Below are positions 6,857 through 15,701 of a stretch of 64,000 nt of DNA, one piece after another. How positions within the stretch are numbered: position 1 is the first letter of the stretch; every line of letters starts with the position of its first letter. Under the pieces are notes generated by a model. The model searched no databases, was not told where the DNA came from, and was given only the letters and a program-made list of their open reading frames with translations. Made by a program: the position numbers and the translations under genes. Source of the stretch: Mucilaginibacter flavidus (GTDB lineage: Bacteria; Bacteroidota; Bacteroidia; Sphingobacteriales; Sphingobacteriaceae); the NCBI RefSeq assembly GCF_024055575.1, contig NZ_JAMXOE010000012.1, positions 124,001 to 188,000 of the forward strand, read 5' to 3'.

Positions 6857-8716
6857 TTATTTCTTTTTTGAAGGGGGCAATTGCTGCTGCTGTTTCTGGC
6901 GCATCATTTCTTCCATACGAGCCTGGAAACCGCTGGTTTTCTTTTTGGCATCAACAGGTTTCTTTTTGTTTTCCTGTATCTGGGCATGTATTTTTTTATC
7001 GTCAACCATTAGCCTGATGATGTATTGTTGTAAAAACGTCATCATGTTGGCCAAAAAGTAATAATAATTTAAACCTGCAGGGAAGCTGTTCAACGCGCCA
7101 AGGAAAATAATCGGGGTAATGTAGCCGATATATTTCATCTGACCCGAAGCGCCTGATATCTGGTTGTTAAAATAAGTGTAAATAAGCGTTGATATCGTCA
7201 TCAGCACGCACATTAAGCTCAGGTGGTCGCCGACAAACGGAATATGCGGGAATGTGATTATCGAATCGTAAGTCGAAAGATCATGCATCCATAAAAAGCT
7301 TTGGCCACGCAACTCGAACAAGCTTGGGAAAAACCGGAAGAATGCAAACACTATAGGCATTTGTATCAGCAACGGCAAACATCCGCCGAGCGGGTTTACG
7401 CCTGCTTTTTTGTAAAGCTTTAAATACTCTTGCTGTAAAAGGGTTGGGTTGTCTTCGCCAACTTTTCCCTTTATTTCGTCCATCTCCGGCTTCAGCACGC
7501 GCATTTTAGCCATCGATAGGTATGATTTATAAGTAAGCGGTGATAACACCAGCTTAAGCACAAGTGTTAACGCAAGGATAATCAACCCGTAGTTGCTTGT
7601 AAATTGGCTCAGGAAATTAAACACCGGCAACACCGAAAACTTGTTGATATATGCCAGGAATCCCCAGCCCATGTAAACCTGTTTCTCTAAATGGTAACCC
7701 TGTGTTTTAAGGAAGTTATATTTAACCGGGCCGAAATAAAATTCCATCGGGTAGCTGCCATCGGTGCTTTTGGGTATCACCACATTGGCGCTCATTCTTT
7801 TTACGTCGACAGTATCTGTAACATCGGTCGTTACGCCCAGGCTTGATTTCGAAAACCCTTCTTTTGCAATTAACACCCCGGAAAAAAAGTGCGCTTCGAA
7901 AGATACCCATTGCATCTTTTTGTCGCTGATCTCCTTGGTGTCGTCTTTACTTTCGCTCAGGTAATCAACATCACGTTCGGTGTTCATGTAATAAACGGTA
8001 GTGTACCGGCGCTCCTGCTCCATGTCTTTTTCCTGCCTGCGCATGCTGGCTGCCCAGTTAACATTAAGTGTATTGGTATTGGCAATTACTTGGTCAAGCC
8101 CGGTGGCTTTAATCGTTAAACCAACTTTATAACCTGTTCCTTTTAACGAGTAAATATAATCGATGTATTGTGTGGCGCTGTAATTTAAGCGCATTGTTAT
8201 GCTCGACGAATCTTTTTCAGCTACCTGTAAATCGCCGCCAGTCGGGGTAAAATAAAGTTTATCGGTATTGATACTGCTGTTGCCTGCAGCAAAGGTTAAA
8301 CCAAAGCTGTTTTTATCGCCATCAAATAAAATAAGCGGCATTTTATTAGATGTCTTGTAATCCTTCAGCTCAACCGAGTAAACCTTGCCACCCTGGGTGC
8401 TTAGTTTTACCCGGATGTCTTTATTCTCGAGCGTAACAAACTTTTGCGTGCCGATTGTTGTTGCACCAAAAGGTGTTTTTAAAAGTGCTGAATCAACCTT
8501 TTTGTCGGTTGCAGCCGTTGCCTTAGCTTTTGAAGTATCAGTATATTTTGCGGTAGTAATAACACCGGGTGTTTTAATCAGCCCTTTTTTTAAAGAATCG
8601 GCATGCGCCACTATCCTTTCTTTCTTTAGGTCTGCTTCGCTGGGCTTCATCAAAAAGAACGAGGCGCCCATTATAATCATAATCAGGAATAACCCTGTAA
8701 AAGTATTTTTATCCAT
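6857..8716 (-). CDS. yidC: Membrane protein insertase YidC
   Basis: Inserts and folds inner-membrane proteins, alone or with SecYEG. 619 residues: an N-terminal membrane anchor (about residues 5-22), a large periplasmic beta domain (about 60-350), then the conserved Oxa1/YidC core with five membrane segments (about 365-560), including NYGLIILALTLVLKLVLSPL and the GGCLPLLIQMPIVFAFFRFF segment. The cytoplasmic tail is very basic and glutamine-rich, as in other Bacteroidota. It starts 21 bp after the pyrG stop, so pyrG-yidC probably form one transcript, ended by the terminator at 6766-6804. Confidence 0.97.
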   Translation of the reverse strand: MDKNTFTGLFLIMIIMGASFFLMKPSEADLKKERIVAHADSLKKGLIKTPGVITTAKYTDTSKAKATAATDKKVDSALLKTPFGATTIGTQKFVTLENKDIRVKLSTQGGKVYSVELKDYKTSNKMPLILFDGDKNSFGLTFAAGNSSINTDKLYFTPTGGDLQVAEKDSSSITMRLNYSATQYIDYIYSLKGTGYKVGLTIKATGLDQVIANTNTLNVNWAASMRRQEKDMEQERRYTTVYYMNTERDVDYLSESKDDTKEISDKKMQWVSFEAHFFSGVLIAKEGFSKSSLGVTTDVTDTVDVKRMSANVVIPKSTDGSYPMEFYFGPVKYNFLKTQGYHLEKQVYMGWGFLAYINKFSVLPVFNFLSQFTSNYGLIILALTLVLKLVLSPLTYKSYLSMAKMRVLKPEMDEIKGKVGEDNPTLLQQEYLKLYKKAGVNPLGGCLPLLIQMPIVFAFFRFFPSLFELRGQSFLWMHDLSTYDSIITFPHIPFVGDHLSLMCVLMTISTLIYTYFNNQISGASGQMKYIGYITPIIFLGALNSFPAGLNYYYFLANMMTFLQQYIIRLMVDDKKIHAQIQENKKKPVDAKKKTSGFQARMEEMMRQKQQQQLPPSKKK

Positions 8717-8737
8717 TTTAGTGTATCGTACAAAAAA

Positions 8738-10348
8738 TTACTGCTTGCGGGCATAAGCCATTGAAGCGGCGACAAAGTTAATAAAAAGTGGATGCGGATT
8801 TGCAACTGTTGATTTTAATTCGGGGTGAAATTGTGCACCTACAAAAAACGGATGGTTTTTAAGCTCAACTATCTCAACCAGGTTGTTTTCGGGGTTAAAA
8901 CCTGTTGGGGTTAAACCGGCATTTTCGTAATCTTTTAAATAGTCATTGTTAAACTCGTAGCGGTGCCTGTGGCGTTCGCTGATACGGGTTTTTCCGTAGA
9001 ATTTCTCAGCCTTGCTGCCTTTTTTAATGTCGCAGGCATAAGCGCCGAGGCGCATGGTGCCACCTTTATTAACCACCTTTTTCTGCTCTTCCATCATGTT
9101 GATAACAGGATAAGGGGTTTCGGGGTTCATTTCGGTGCTGCTGGCATTTTCGAGTCCCAACACGTTGCGTGCAAATTCAACAACCGCACATTGCATGCCC
9201 AGGCATATACCAAAGAATGGGATATTATTTTCACGAACATAACGGATTGCTTCAATTTTTCCTTCAAAGCCACGCTCTCCAAAGCCGGGGGCAACTAAAA
9301 CGCCGTGCAGGCCTTTCAATTTTTCAATGGCGTTACCGGGAGTTAACTGTTCTGACGGGATATATTCAACTTTTACTTTTGCCTCATTTTTGGCGCCGGC
9401 GTGTATGAATGATTCAACAATAGATTTATAGGCATCCGGAAGTTCAACATATTTACCTACCAGGCCTATGCGCACCTCGAAAGTCGGGTTTTTTAAACGG
9501 CCCAAAAAGTCTTTCCAGCTTTCAAGGTTTGGTTCGTTTTTATGCGGCAGCTTTAGTTTGGCTAATACCGTTTTGTCCAATTGTTCTTTCAGCATCAATA
9601 ACGGCACATCATATATGGTTGATGCGTCTATCGATTCGACAACTGCATTAACGTTTACGTTACAAAACAAAGCTATTTTTTTTCGGATGTCGGTATTTAA
9701 ATGATGTTCGGTGCGGCAAACCAGGATATCCGGCTGTATACCATATTCCAGCAACATTTTAACCGAGTGCTGTGTAGGTTTGGTTTTCAACTCGCCTGCA
9801 GCAGCCAGGAATGGGATAAGCGTTAAGTGAATAACCAATGAATTGCCGGACCCAACTTCCCACCTGAACTGGCGCACCGCCTCGATATAAGGTAATGATT
9901 CAATGTCGCCAACTGTACCGCCCAATTCGGTTATAATAATATCGTAATCGCCGCTTTCGCCAAGTATGCGGAAGTTTCTTTTTATCTCGTCGGTAATATG
10001 GGGTACCACTTGTACGGTTTTACCGAGGAATTTACCTTCGCGTTCCATATTTATCACATTTTGATAAATACGGCCGGTGGTAATGTTGTTTGCTTTGGAT
10101 GTTGGGGTATTTAAGAAACGTTCATAATGGCCAAGGTCAAGATCGGTTTCGGCGCCATCCTCGGTAACGTAACACTCGCCATGTTCGTAAGGGTTCAATG
10201 TTCCCGGGTCGATGTTAATGTAAGGGTCGAACTTTTGGATGGTTACGCGATAACCGCGCGCCTGTAGAAGTTTAGCTAAGGAGGCCGAAATAATGCCTTT
10301 GCCTAATGACGAAGTAACGCCACCCGTAACAAATATGTATTTAGTCAT
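8738..10348 (-). CDS. pyrG: CTP synthase
   Basis: Makes CTP from UTP, ATP and glutamine. The start is placed at the ATG 10346-10348 (MTKYIFVTGGVTSSLGKGI), where the family begins; the frame is open for 13 codons further upstream but those residues have no family counterpart. The N-terminal synthetase domain has GGVTSSLGKG and the HLTLIPFLAAAGELKTKPTQ region; the class I glutaminase domain has the catalytic Cys in FFGICLGMQ and the His-Glu pair in FHPEL. 536 residues, the usual size. A -7 box lies 58 bp upstream. Confidence 0.97.
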   Translation of the reverse strand: MTKYIFVTGGVTSSLGKGIISASLAKLLQARGYRVTIQKFDPYINIDPGTLNPYEHGECYVTEDGAETDLDLGHYERFLNTPTSKANNITTGRIYQNVINMEREGKFLGKTVQVVPHITDEIKRNFRILGESGDYDIIITELGGTVGDIESLPYIEAVRQFRWEVGSGNSLVIHLTLIPFLAAAGELKTKPTQHSVKMLLEYGIQPDILVCRTEHHLNTDIRKKIALFCNVNVNAVVESIDASTIYDVPLLMLKEQLDKTVLAKLKLPHKNEPNLESWKDFLGRLKNPTFEVRIGLVGKYVELPDAYKSIVESFIHAGAKNEAKVKVEYIPSEQLTPGNAIEKLKGLHGVLVAPGFGERGFEGKIEAIRYVRENNIPFFGICLGMQCAVVEFARNVLGLENASSTEMNPETPYPVINMMEEQKKVVNKGGTMRLGAYACDIKKGSKAEKFYGKTRISERHRHRYEFNNDYLKDYENAGLTPTGFNPENNLVEIVELKNHPFFVGAQFHPELKSTVANPHPLFINFVAASMAYARKQ

Positions 10349-10406
10349 GATTTTTGTGTGTTTGGCCCGGTTGTGAGGCCGGAACAAATTGTTTGTGTAC
10401 GGGATA

Positions 10407-10414
10407 CAAAAGTA
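10407..10414 (-). promoter_or_regulatory. -7 box TACTTTTG upstream of pyrG
   Basis: Exact match to TAnnTTTG on the minus strand, with a leader of about 50 nt to the pyrG ATG. No convincing -33 element. Its placement supports a start for the pyrG-yidC unit. Confidence 0.45.
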
Positions 10415-10440
10415 AGAAAATTTTTGGGGTTAAGAGGGCG

Positions 10441-10544
10441 ATTTGAAAATTTGATGATTCGACGTTTGAAAATTTGATGATTTGAAAATTTGAAGATGAA
10501 ACAGCGGTATTTTATTTTCAAATCATCAAATCAACGCATCTTCA
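10441..10544. repeat. Inverted low-complexity repeat (GATTTGAAAATTTGATG family)
   Basis: Tandem copies of GATTTGAAAATTTGA on the left; an 18-nt stretch at 10472-10489 is perfectly complementary to 10514-10531. The right arm runs into the kdsB stop codon (10531-10533) and its last codons. A one-armed version of the same phrase occurs at 49,976-50,016. Confidence 0.8.
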
Positions 10545-11262
10545 AATTAACCAAATCCTCCGGCGTATCTATCGCATAGGTTTCCAGTTCTGTTTCGGCA
10601 ACTTTTATACGATAGCCATTTTCAATCCAGCGCAATTGCTCCAAACTTTCGGCTTTTTCTAAGGAAGATACCGGCAATTTTGTAATTTCCTGCAAAACAT
10701 CCGCTCTATAACCGTAAATGCCGATGTGTTTAAAATAAGTAAAATGGCTCAGCCAGTTTTGCTGTTCCTGCCCGCGGATATGGGGGAGCGGCGAGCGTGA
10801 AAAGTAAACAGCCTCAGACAGTTTACTGATAACCACCTTTGGCGAGTTTACATTAAACAACTCCTGCTCATTCGCTACTTTTTTAACCAGTGTGGCAATT
10901 TGGGTGCCGGCATCATTAAAGCAAAAAGCAAGTTTGGTTATTTGTTCAGGGTCGATATAAGGTTCATCGCCCTGTATATTAATAATTACGTTGTATTGTG
11001 GATGCTGTCGGGCCACTTCGGCGCAACGGTCGGTGCCGCTTTGATGGTCGGCAGATGTCATGATGGCAACACCGCCGAAGGCAAGTACATGGTCATAAAT
11101 ACGAGTATCGTCCGTCGCTACTATAACTTCGGTAAGGTGTTCGCATTTTTTGGCCTGCTCATAAACCCGCTGTATCATGCTTTTGCCGGCAATATCAACC
11201 AAAGGTTTGCCTGGGAAACGGGTAGAAGCGTAGCGGGCGGGGATGATGCCGAGGATGGTCAT
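10531..11262 (-). CDS. kdsB: 3-deoxy-manno-octulosonate cytidylyltransferase
   Basis: Activates Kdo as CMP-Kdo for lipopolysaccharide inner-core synthesis. 243 residues of a nucleotidyltransferase fold, with the N-terminal IIPARYASTRFPGKPL nucleotide-binding loop, VIVATDD, and the NIQGDEP metal motif. Length matches the family (about 245-255). Its stop codon lies inside a repeat element, so the last two or three residues may be recent. The presence of Kdo activation shows an LPS-type outer membrane. Confidence 0.95.
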   Translation of the reverse strand: MTILGIIPARYASTRFPGKPLVDIAGKSMIQRVYEQAKKCEHLTEVIVATDDTRIYDHVLAFGGVAIMTSADHQSGTDRCAEVARQHPQYNVIINIQGDEPYIDPEQITKLAFCFNDAGTQIATLVKKVANEQELFNVNSPKVVISKLSEAVYFSRSPLPHIRGQEQQNWLSHFTYFKHIGIYGYRADVLQEITKLPVSSLEKAESLEQLRWIENGYRIKVAETELETYAIDTPEDLVNLKMR

Positions 11263-11273
11263 GGGATTTATGA

Positions 11274-11340
11274 TTTTAGATTTACGAATTACGATTTTTA
11301 AAAATTAAGCAATCGTAATTCGTAAATCGTAATTCTAAAA
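11274..11340. repeat. Inverted repeat (ATTTACGAATTACGATT family)
   Basis: A perfect 17-nt arm at 11280-11296 pairs with 11311-11327 across a 14-nt spacer. It fills nearly the whole gap between the dNK stop and the kdsB start (both minus). Similar AATTCGAAATT phrases occur at 23,260-23,325, 25,505-25,535 and 44,005-44,055. Confidence 0.8.
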
Positions 11341-11955
11341 TTAAAACAACCCGTTCAACTCCCGCTCAACCAACTGCACAATAGTGGCCAGGTCTTCGGT
11401 ATTGTTGGCAAAATCGATGTTGTCTTTATCAATAATCAGCAGTTTGCCCAGTTTGTAACCTTTAATCCATTTATCGTACTTATCATTCAGTTTTGATAAA
11501 TAATCAAGCCTGATGCCGCTTTCATACTCCCGACCACGGCGTTGTATGTTGTTTACCAACGTTGGTACCGATGCCTTAAGGTAGATAAGTAAATCTGGCG
11601 GTTTTATAAACTCCGTGATGTTGTCAAATATGGCTGCGTAGTTCTCGTAGTCGCGTGTTGTCATCAGGCCCATATCGTGCAGGTTTTCTGCAAAAATGTA
11701 GGCATCCTCATAAATGGTACGGTCCTGTATCAGATTGTGGCCATTTTTCTGTATATCGATAATCTGGCGGTAACGGGCATTTAAAAAATATATCTGCAGG
11801 TTAAAGCTCCAGCGCTTCATGTCGCTGTAAAAATCTTCCAGGTAGGGGTTGTTATCAACCGCCTCAAATAAGGGGTCCCAGCCGTAATTTTTTGCCAGTA
11901 ATTCGGTAAGTGTAGTTTTACCGGCGCCTATGTTTCCTACAATAGCAATGTGCAT
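11341..11955 (-). CDS. Deoxynucleoside kinase
   Basis: Phosphorylates deoxynucleosides for salvage. 204 residues: P-loop GNIGAGKTT at residues 7-15, the EAVDNNPYLEDFY substrate region, the DRTIYEDAYIF motif (equivalent to the family DRS/ERS), and a C-terminal lid with RRGREYESGI. It is of the Drosophila dNK / Bacillus dGK-dAK type. Which nucleoside it prefers cannot be read from the sequence. Confidence 0.9.
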   Translation of the reverse strand: MHIAIVGNIGAGKTTLTELLAKNYGWDPLFEAVDNNPYLEDFYSDMKRWSFNLQIYFLNARYRQIIDIQKNGHNLIQDRTIYEDAYIFAENLHDMGLMTTRDYENYAAIFDNITEFIKPPDLLIYLKASVPTLVNNIQRRGREYESGIRLDYLSKLNDKYDKWIKGYKLGKLLIIDKDNIDFANNTEDLATIVQLVERELNGLF

Positions 11956-11960
11956 ATTCT

Positions 11961-12172
11961 TAGTTCATGGTTAATAGTTCTTGGTTCATAGCTGGAAGCT
12001 GATGGTCTGTAGTTTGTTCATGACCCATAATAAATGGCTCATGGTAGAATAGTTGATACATAATACCGTGCGTTGCAGAATGAAACCCGGCCTAATATAC
12101 AGTTTGAAGTATGAACTATCAACTGTCAGCCTAATTTTTTCCGGCCATGAACGATGAACCATCAGCTATGAC
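11961..12172. repeat. Inverted low-complexity repeat (GTTCATAGTTCATGG family)
   Basis: Left arm with repeated TAGTTCATGG, TTGGTTCATAGC and GAAGCTGATGG; right arm with the complementary phrases GAACTATCAACTGTCAG and GAACGATGAACCATCAGC. The arms match imperfectly. It fills the gap between trpS stop and dNK start, both minus. Confidence 0.7.
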
Positions 12173-12176
12173 CCAA

Positions 12177-13172
12177 TTAAAAACTCCTGAAACCGATAAT
12201 CTCGCGTACTTCCTTAATGGTTTTTGACGCACTTTCGCGGGCTTTTATGGCGCCATGGCGTGCAACCTGGCGCAGGTACGACGAATCCTGTGAAATGTCT
12301 TTAATCCTGTCGCGGATTGGCGCGGTAGCTATAATAATATCTTCGGCAAGTTGCTTTTTAAGATCGCCGTAGCGTATCTGGCAGGTGTTGTATAAGTTGT
12401 CGAAATGCTCATAAGTATCGGCCGATGAAACCACTTTGATAATATCAAACAGGTTTTGAATTTCGAGCGGTTTCTCCTGGTTTTCAGTGGTCGGCCCACC
12501 ATCTGTAACGGCTTTCATTACTTTTTTACGGATAATTTCCGGCGAATCCGACAAATAAACGGCATTGCCTTCGCCTTCCGATTTGCCCATTTTTCCTTTA
12601 CCGTCAAGTCCGGGTATTTTTACCAGGTTCTCACTAAAGTTAAAAGCAAACGGCTCGGGGAAATAGTCCTTGTTGTACAAACGGTTAAAACGGTTTGCAA
12701 ACGTGCGCGCCATTTCAAGGTGTTGCTCCTGGTCTTTACCTACAGGTACTTTTGTGGCGCGATGTAGAATAATATCGGCGGCCATTAAAACAGGGTAAGT
12801 AAGCAAGCCTGCGTTAACGTTATCAGGGTTTGCGCGCACTTTATCTTTAAAAGAAGTAGCACGTTCAAGTTCGCCCAAATAGGCATTCATGTTCAGGAAA
12901 AGGTAAAGCTCTGCAGTTTCCGGTACGTCCGACTGCAGGTAGATAGTAGCCCTTTCCGGATCAATACCTGCCGCTAAATACTCTATCAATACCTGTTTTA
13001 CGTTTCCGTGCAGGTCGGCAGGGGTAGGGTGGGTAGTTAACGAGTGTAAATCGGCAATAAAAAAGTAGCAGTTATACTCATGCTGCATTTTTACAAAATT
13101 CTGTATTGCCCCGTAATAATTTCCAAGGTGTAAGTTCCCGGTTGAACGTATACCACTAACAACAGTTTCCAT
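12177..13172 (-). CDS. trpS: Tryptophan--tRNA ligase
   Basis: Class I aminoacyl-tRNA synthetase, 331 residues. HIGH-type motif is in GIRSTGNLHLGNYYGAI (residues 7-23); KMSKS-type motif is GKMGKSEG near residue 200; the tryptophan-pocket region contains YPVLMAADIILH and VGKDQEQHLEM. Compact bacterial length. It is divergent from the first acyltransferase gene with only 37 bp between starts. A near-match -7 box, TACTTTCG, lies at 13177-13184 on the minus strand, 4 bases before the ATG. Confidence 0.97.
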   Translation of the reverse strand: METVVSGIRSTGNLHLGNYYGAIQNFVKMQHEYNCYFFIADLHSLTTHPTPADLHGNVKQVLIEYLAAGIDPERATIYLQSDVPETAELYLFLNMNAYLGELERATSFKDKVRANPDNVNAGLLTYPVLMAADIILHRATKVPVGKDQEQHLEMARTFANRFNRLYNKDYFPEPFAFNFSENLVKIPGLDGKGKMGKSEGEGNAVYLSDSPEIIRKKVMKAVTDGGPTTENQEKPLEIQNLFDIIKVVSSADTYEHFDNLYNTCQIRYGDLKKQLAEDIIIATAPIRDRIKDISQDSSYLRQVARHGAIKARESASKTIKEVREIIGFRSF

Positions 13173-13195
13173 GGCGCGAAAGTAAGGAATTTTTA

Positions 13196-13203
13196 TATTT
13201 TTG
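13196..13203 (+). promoter_or_regulatory. -7 box TATTTTTG just before the first acyltransferase gene
   Basis: Exact TAnnTTTG match ending 6 bases before the ATG at 13210. The same box with the same spacing precedes the second acyltransferase (15688-15695). A start about 7 bases downstream of the box would make the mRNA leaderless. Confidence 0.5.
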
Positions 13204-13209
13204 GTGGAG

Positions 13210-13962
13210 ATGAAATTGATATTGAAAAAGGTGCACGTCTATCTTTACGTTTTTAGTGTTGCGCTTTCGTATTTTTTATTTTGGCCTTTTTTTAAGTTTT
13301 TTTCGCTTAAACCCAGCCGTTATCGCAACATGAACCGCTTTCGCAGGTACTGGGCGATAATAAGCTCGGCACTAGTAGGTTTCTTTTATCGGTTTACTTA
13401 TGAAGTACCCGTCGACTGGAGCAAAACCTATTTAGTTTGCCCGAATCATACCTCAAATCTCGATATCTCGGCCATGTGTGTACTGGTTAATACCAACTGT
13501 AGTTTTATGGGTAAGGAGGAACTGAAGGACGCCCTTGTAACCGGATTGTTTTTCCGCACGGTTGATATACCTGTAAATCGCGACAGCAAAATGTCATCGT
13601 ACCGGGCGTTTAAAAAAGCTACTGAGAAATTACAGGAAGGGATTACGCTTATAATTTTCCCCGAAGGGAAAATAAGCGACGATTATCCGCCAACTTTGCA
13701 TGAGTTTAAGAACGGTCCGTTCCGTTTGGCTATCGAGCATAAAATTCCTATTATCCCGGTATCATCATCAAACACCTGGCTTAAGCTTTGGGATGATGGC
13801 ACTAAACATGGTACGCGCCCGGGCATATGCGATATTTATGTGCACAAACCCATAGAAACCACAAACATGACTTTAGATGATGCCGATAATTTGCGCGATA
13901 AGGTTTACAATATAATAGCCCAAAAAATTGGAAGCGAAGGGATAGCAGCTGCAATGGTATGA
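13210..13962 (+). CDS. plsC: PlsC-family lysophospholipid acyltransferase (copy 1)
   Basis: Probably 1-acyl-sn-glycerol-3-phosphate acyltransferase making phosphatidic acid at the inner membrane, or a related acyltransferase. 250 residues with an N-terminal hydrophobic segment, the catalytic HX4D motif as NHTSNLD, GKEELKDA and the FPEGKIS motif (the EGT-type block). ATG 13210 chosen over upstream TTG 13201 because the paralogue begins at the same place. Its stop overlaps the start of the next gene (ATGA). Paralogue of the gene at 15702; the two bracket three membrane-protein genes. Confidence 0.85.
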   Translation: MKLILKKVHVYLYVFSVALSYFLFWPFFKFFSLKPSRYRNMNRFRRYWAIISSALVGFFYRFTYEVPVDWSKTYLVCPNHTSNLDISAMCVLVNTNCSFMGKEELKDALVTGLFFRTVDIPVNRDSKMSSYRAFKKATEKLQEGITLIIFPEGKISDDYPPTLHEFKNGPFRLAIEHKIPIIPVSSSNTWLKLWDDGTKHGTRPGICDIYVHKPIETTNMTLDDADNLRDKVYNIIAQKIGSEGIAAAMV

Positions 13963-14330
13963 ACAAGACAATAACCTACACAAAAATTATTTTGATGGCA
14001 GCCATCCCACTGATGGTTATTGCTAAAATATACCAGCTTAATAAAACCGATTTTGATATGGATTTGCTGGCTAAACAGCTAACCCCTTTGCAAAGTCACA
14101 TAAAACCAAATTGTACAGTCGGTTTTTACAACAATAGCAATGATCCGGCCTTGTTTGTCGAGATGCAATATGTTATGGCACCCCAGGTTATCAGCAATAA
14201 AATTACGCCGGATACCTTGCTGGTAATACAATTTAACAACAAGCCCCTTAATACATTCACTAATTACCGTGTCATTGCGCACAACCAGGATAACAGCAGA
14301 CAGATATCACTAATAACTAAAAATAACTAG
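13959..14330 (+). CDS. Small protein with one N-terminal membrane segment, function unknown
   Basis: 123 residues, unrecognised. One N-terminal hydrophobic segment (about residues 9-24, KIILMAAIPLMVIAKIYQL) followed by a soluble part with alternating strands (CTVGFYNNSNDPALFVEMQY, DTLLVIQFN, YRVIAHNQD), which looks like a small beta-rich extracytoplasmic domain anchored in the membrane. It overlaps the acyltransferase stop by 4 bp (ATGA), and the next gene follows directly after its stop, so these genes are translated from one mRNA. The order suggests it helps the membrane protein at 14523, by analogy with small partners of GT-C enzymes. Confidence 0.6.
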   Translation: MNKTITYTKIILMAAIPLMVIAKIYQLNKTDFDMDLLAKQLTPLQSHIKPNCTVGFYNNSNDPALFVEMQYVMAPQVISNKITPDTLLVIQFNNKPLNTFTNYRVIAHNQDNSRQISLITKNN

Positions 14331-14519
14331 ATGGTGCTGATAATAACTTTTGTTAATATACTGTTGCTGTATGGGGGCATTTACGCGTTTGTGAAAAAAG
14401 TTACAATCGGCGATAGCAGGGCATTAACGATACTTACATCCGCAATTAACCTGCTGGCAGCATTAAGTTTCATGTATTACTTAATGCTGGTGTTAAACCA
14501 GAGTTTTGTTGTGCTTTAA
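14331..14519 (+). CDS. Small two-segment membrane protein, function unknown
   Basis: 62 residues, starting on the base after the preceding TAG and ending 3 bp before the next gene. Two hydrophobic helices (about 2-20 and 35-60) joined by a short basic loop with VKKVTIGDSRA. Its size and place match a small membrane subunit between an anchored soluble protein and a polytopic membrane enzyme. I do not recognise a family. Confidence 0.6.
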   Translation: MVLIITFVNILLLYGGIYAFVKKVTIGDSRALTILTSAINLLAALSFMYYLMLVLNQSFVVL

Positions 14520-14522
14520 GTA

Positions 14523-15641
14523 ATGCTAAGTGCTATTAACCTTGCCCATATTTATTTTACCAGGCATTTTTTTAAAAATTATCGGCTCAAATCACTAAGT
14601 AATAGCCACGTTTGGGCTCTGGCAGCAGCGTTTTTTTTAACCTGCTATTTCATGTTATATGCTAGTAAATATGGCAACTGGGACGCTTTTGCCATGTGGA
14701 ACCTGCACGCAAAGTTTTTTTACCATCCGGAGTTGTGGAAACATCTTTTTACAAGTAAACTAAGCTACTCCGCGCTTGATTACCCGATGATGCTACCAAC
14801 AATAGTTGCTTTTTTTTGGAACGCAGTGGGTTCAATGTCGCCTTACGTGCCCTTACTTTTTGCATATGGGGTAATGTTAACCATCCCCTTATATACTTAT
14901 TTCGCATTGCGCGACGAAGGGTTAAAGTGGCTGTCGCTTATTGCACTTGTGATATTTGTAACGGATAATAATTTTAAACAAATAGCAACTTCACAATGTG
15001 CTGATAGTTTGCTTTCGTTGTTGATTTTGATGGTTTTTGTTCAATATGAAAAGCTCAAAGGCTTGATTAATAACCGGGCGTACTTGCTGGGGTTTATTTG
15101 CGCATCATGTGCATGGGTAAAAAACGAGGGCCTGGTATTTTACGTTTTATTTACAGTCGGGTTTATTCTCAGCAATTACAGACTTCTCCCGGTTTTGAAA
15201 AAGTATTTGACAGGGGCAATTGTCCCAACGCTGGCGCTGGTGTCGTTCAAATTATTCTTTGCCCCTGCAAACGATTTAATTTCGGCAGATAACAAGCAAT
15301 TATTCTCGCTTTCGGTGGTATTAACAGATTGGAGCCGGTATGCCACAATTTTTAAATTTTGGCTTAATACGTTGTTAAGCAATTATATATACGCTTTGAT
15401 TTTAGTTTTCGCTGCTTTTGTTGTGAACCGGCGGCTTTTTGCATCAATGCCAGCTATAATTATAGCTTTGCTGCTGCTGGGCTATTTTATAATATATCTG
15501 GTAACCCCGCATGATTTAAACTGGCACCTATACACTTCATTGTACCGTATAATTCAGCACGTCTATCCGGCTTTAATATACCTGATTTTGCTTGACTTTA
15601 AAGGACCACAAACACGCCAACATCTGGCGTTGCTGAGTTAA
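14523..15641 (+). CDS. Polytopic membrane protein, probable GT-C-type glycosyltransferase
   Basis: 372 residues with about nine or ten hydrophobic segments. An acidic first loop, KYGNWDAFAMWNLHAKFFYH, followed by LDYPMMLPTIVAFFWNA, resembles the WDAW-x-W...DYP-LLP pattern of uncharacterised GT39/GT-C-like membrane proteins, in which the loop Asp would be catalytic. It would use a polyprenyl-phosphate sugar donor on the periplasmic side; this is inference from fold type. It is the third gene of the island between two acyltransferase copies and is rich in A and T, but the codon use is not clearly foreign. Confidence 0.55.
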   Translation: MLSAINLAHIYFTRHFFKNYRLKSLSNSHVWALAAAFFLTCYFMLYASKYGNWDAFAMWNLHAKFFYHPELWKHLFTSKLSYSALDYPMMLPTIVAFFWNAVGSMSPYVPLLFAYGVMLTIPLYTYFALRDEGLKWLSLIALVIFVTDNNFKQIATSQCADSLLSLLILMVFVQYEKLKGLINNRAYLLGFICASCAWVKNEGLVFYVLFTVGFILSNYRLLPVLKKYLTGAIVPTLALVSFKLFFAPANDLISADNKQLFSLSVVLTDWSRYATIFKFWLNTLLSNYIYALILVFAAFVVNRRLFASMPAIIIALLLLGYFIIYLVTPHDLNWHLYTSLYRIIQHVYPALIYLILLDFKGPQTRQHLALLS

Positions 15642-15687
15642 TAACCAATTCAATCTAACCCATCATGATCAAGTAGTCAAATTTTTC

Positions 15688-15695
15688 TATTTTTG
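15688..15695 (+). promoter_or_regulatory. -7 box TATTTTTG just before the second acyltransferase gene
   Basis: Exact TAnnTTTG match ending 6 bases before the ATG at 15702, the same geometry as 13196-13203. It implies that the second copy has its own, possibly leaderless, promoter. Confidence 0.5.
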
Positions 15696-15701
15696 GCAAC
15701 C

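Noticed and set aside
10349..10387. N-terminal extension of pyrG (13 residues)
   Set aside because: CTP synthases start at MTKYIFVTGG; the upstream codons have no family counterpart.
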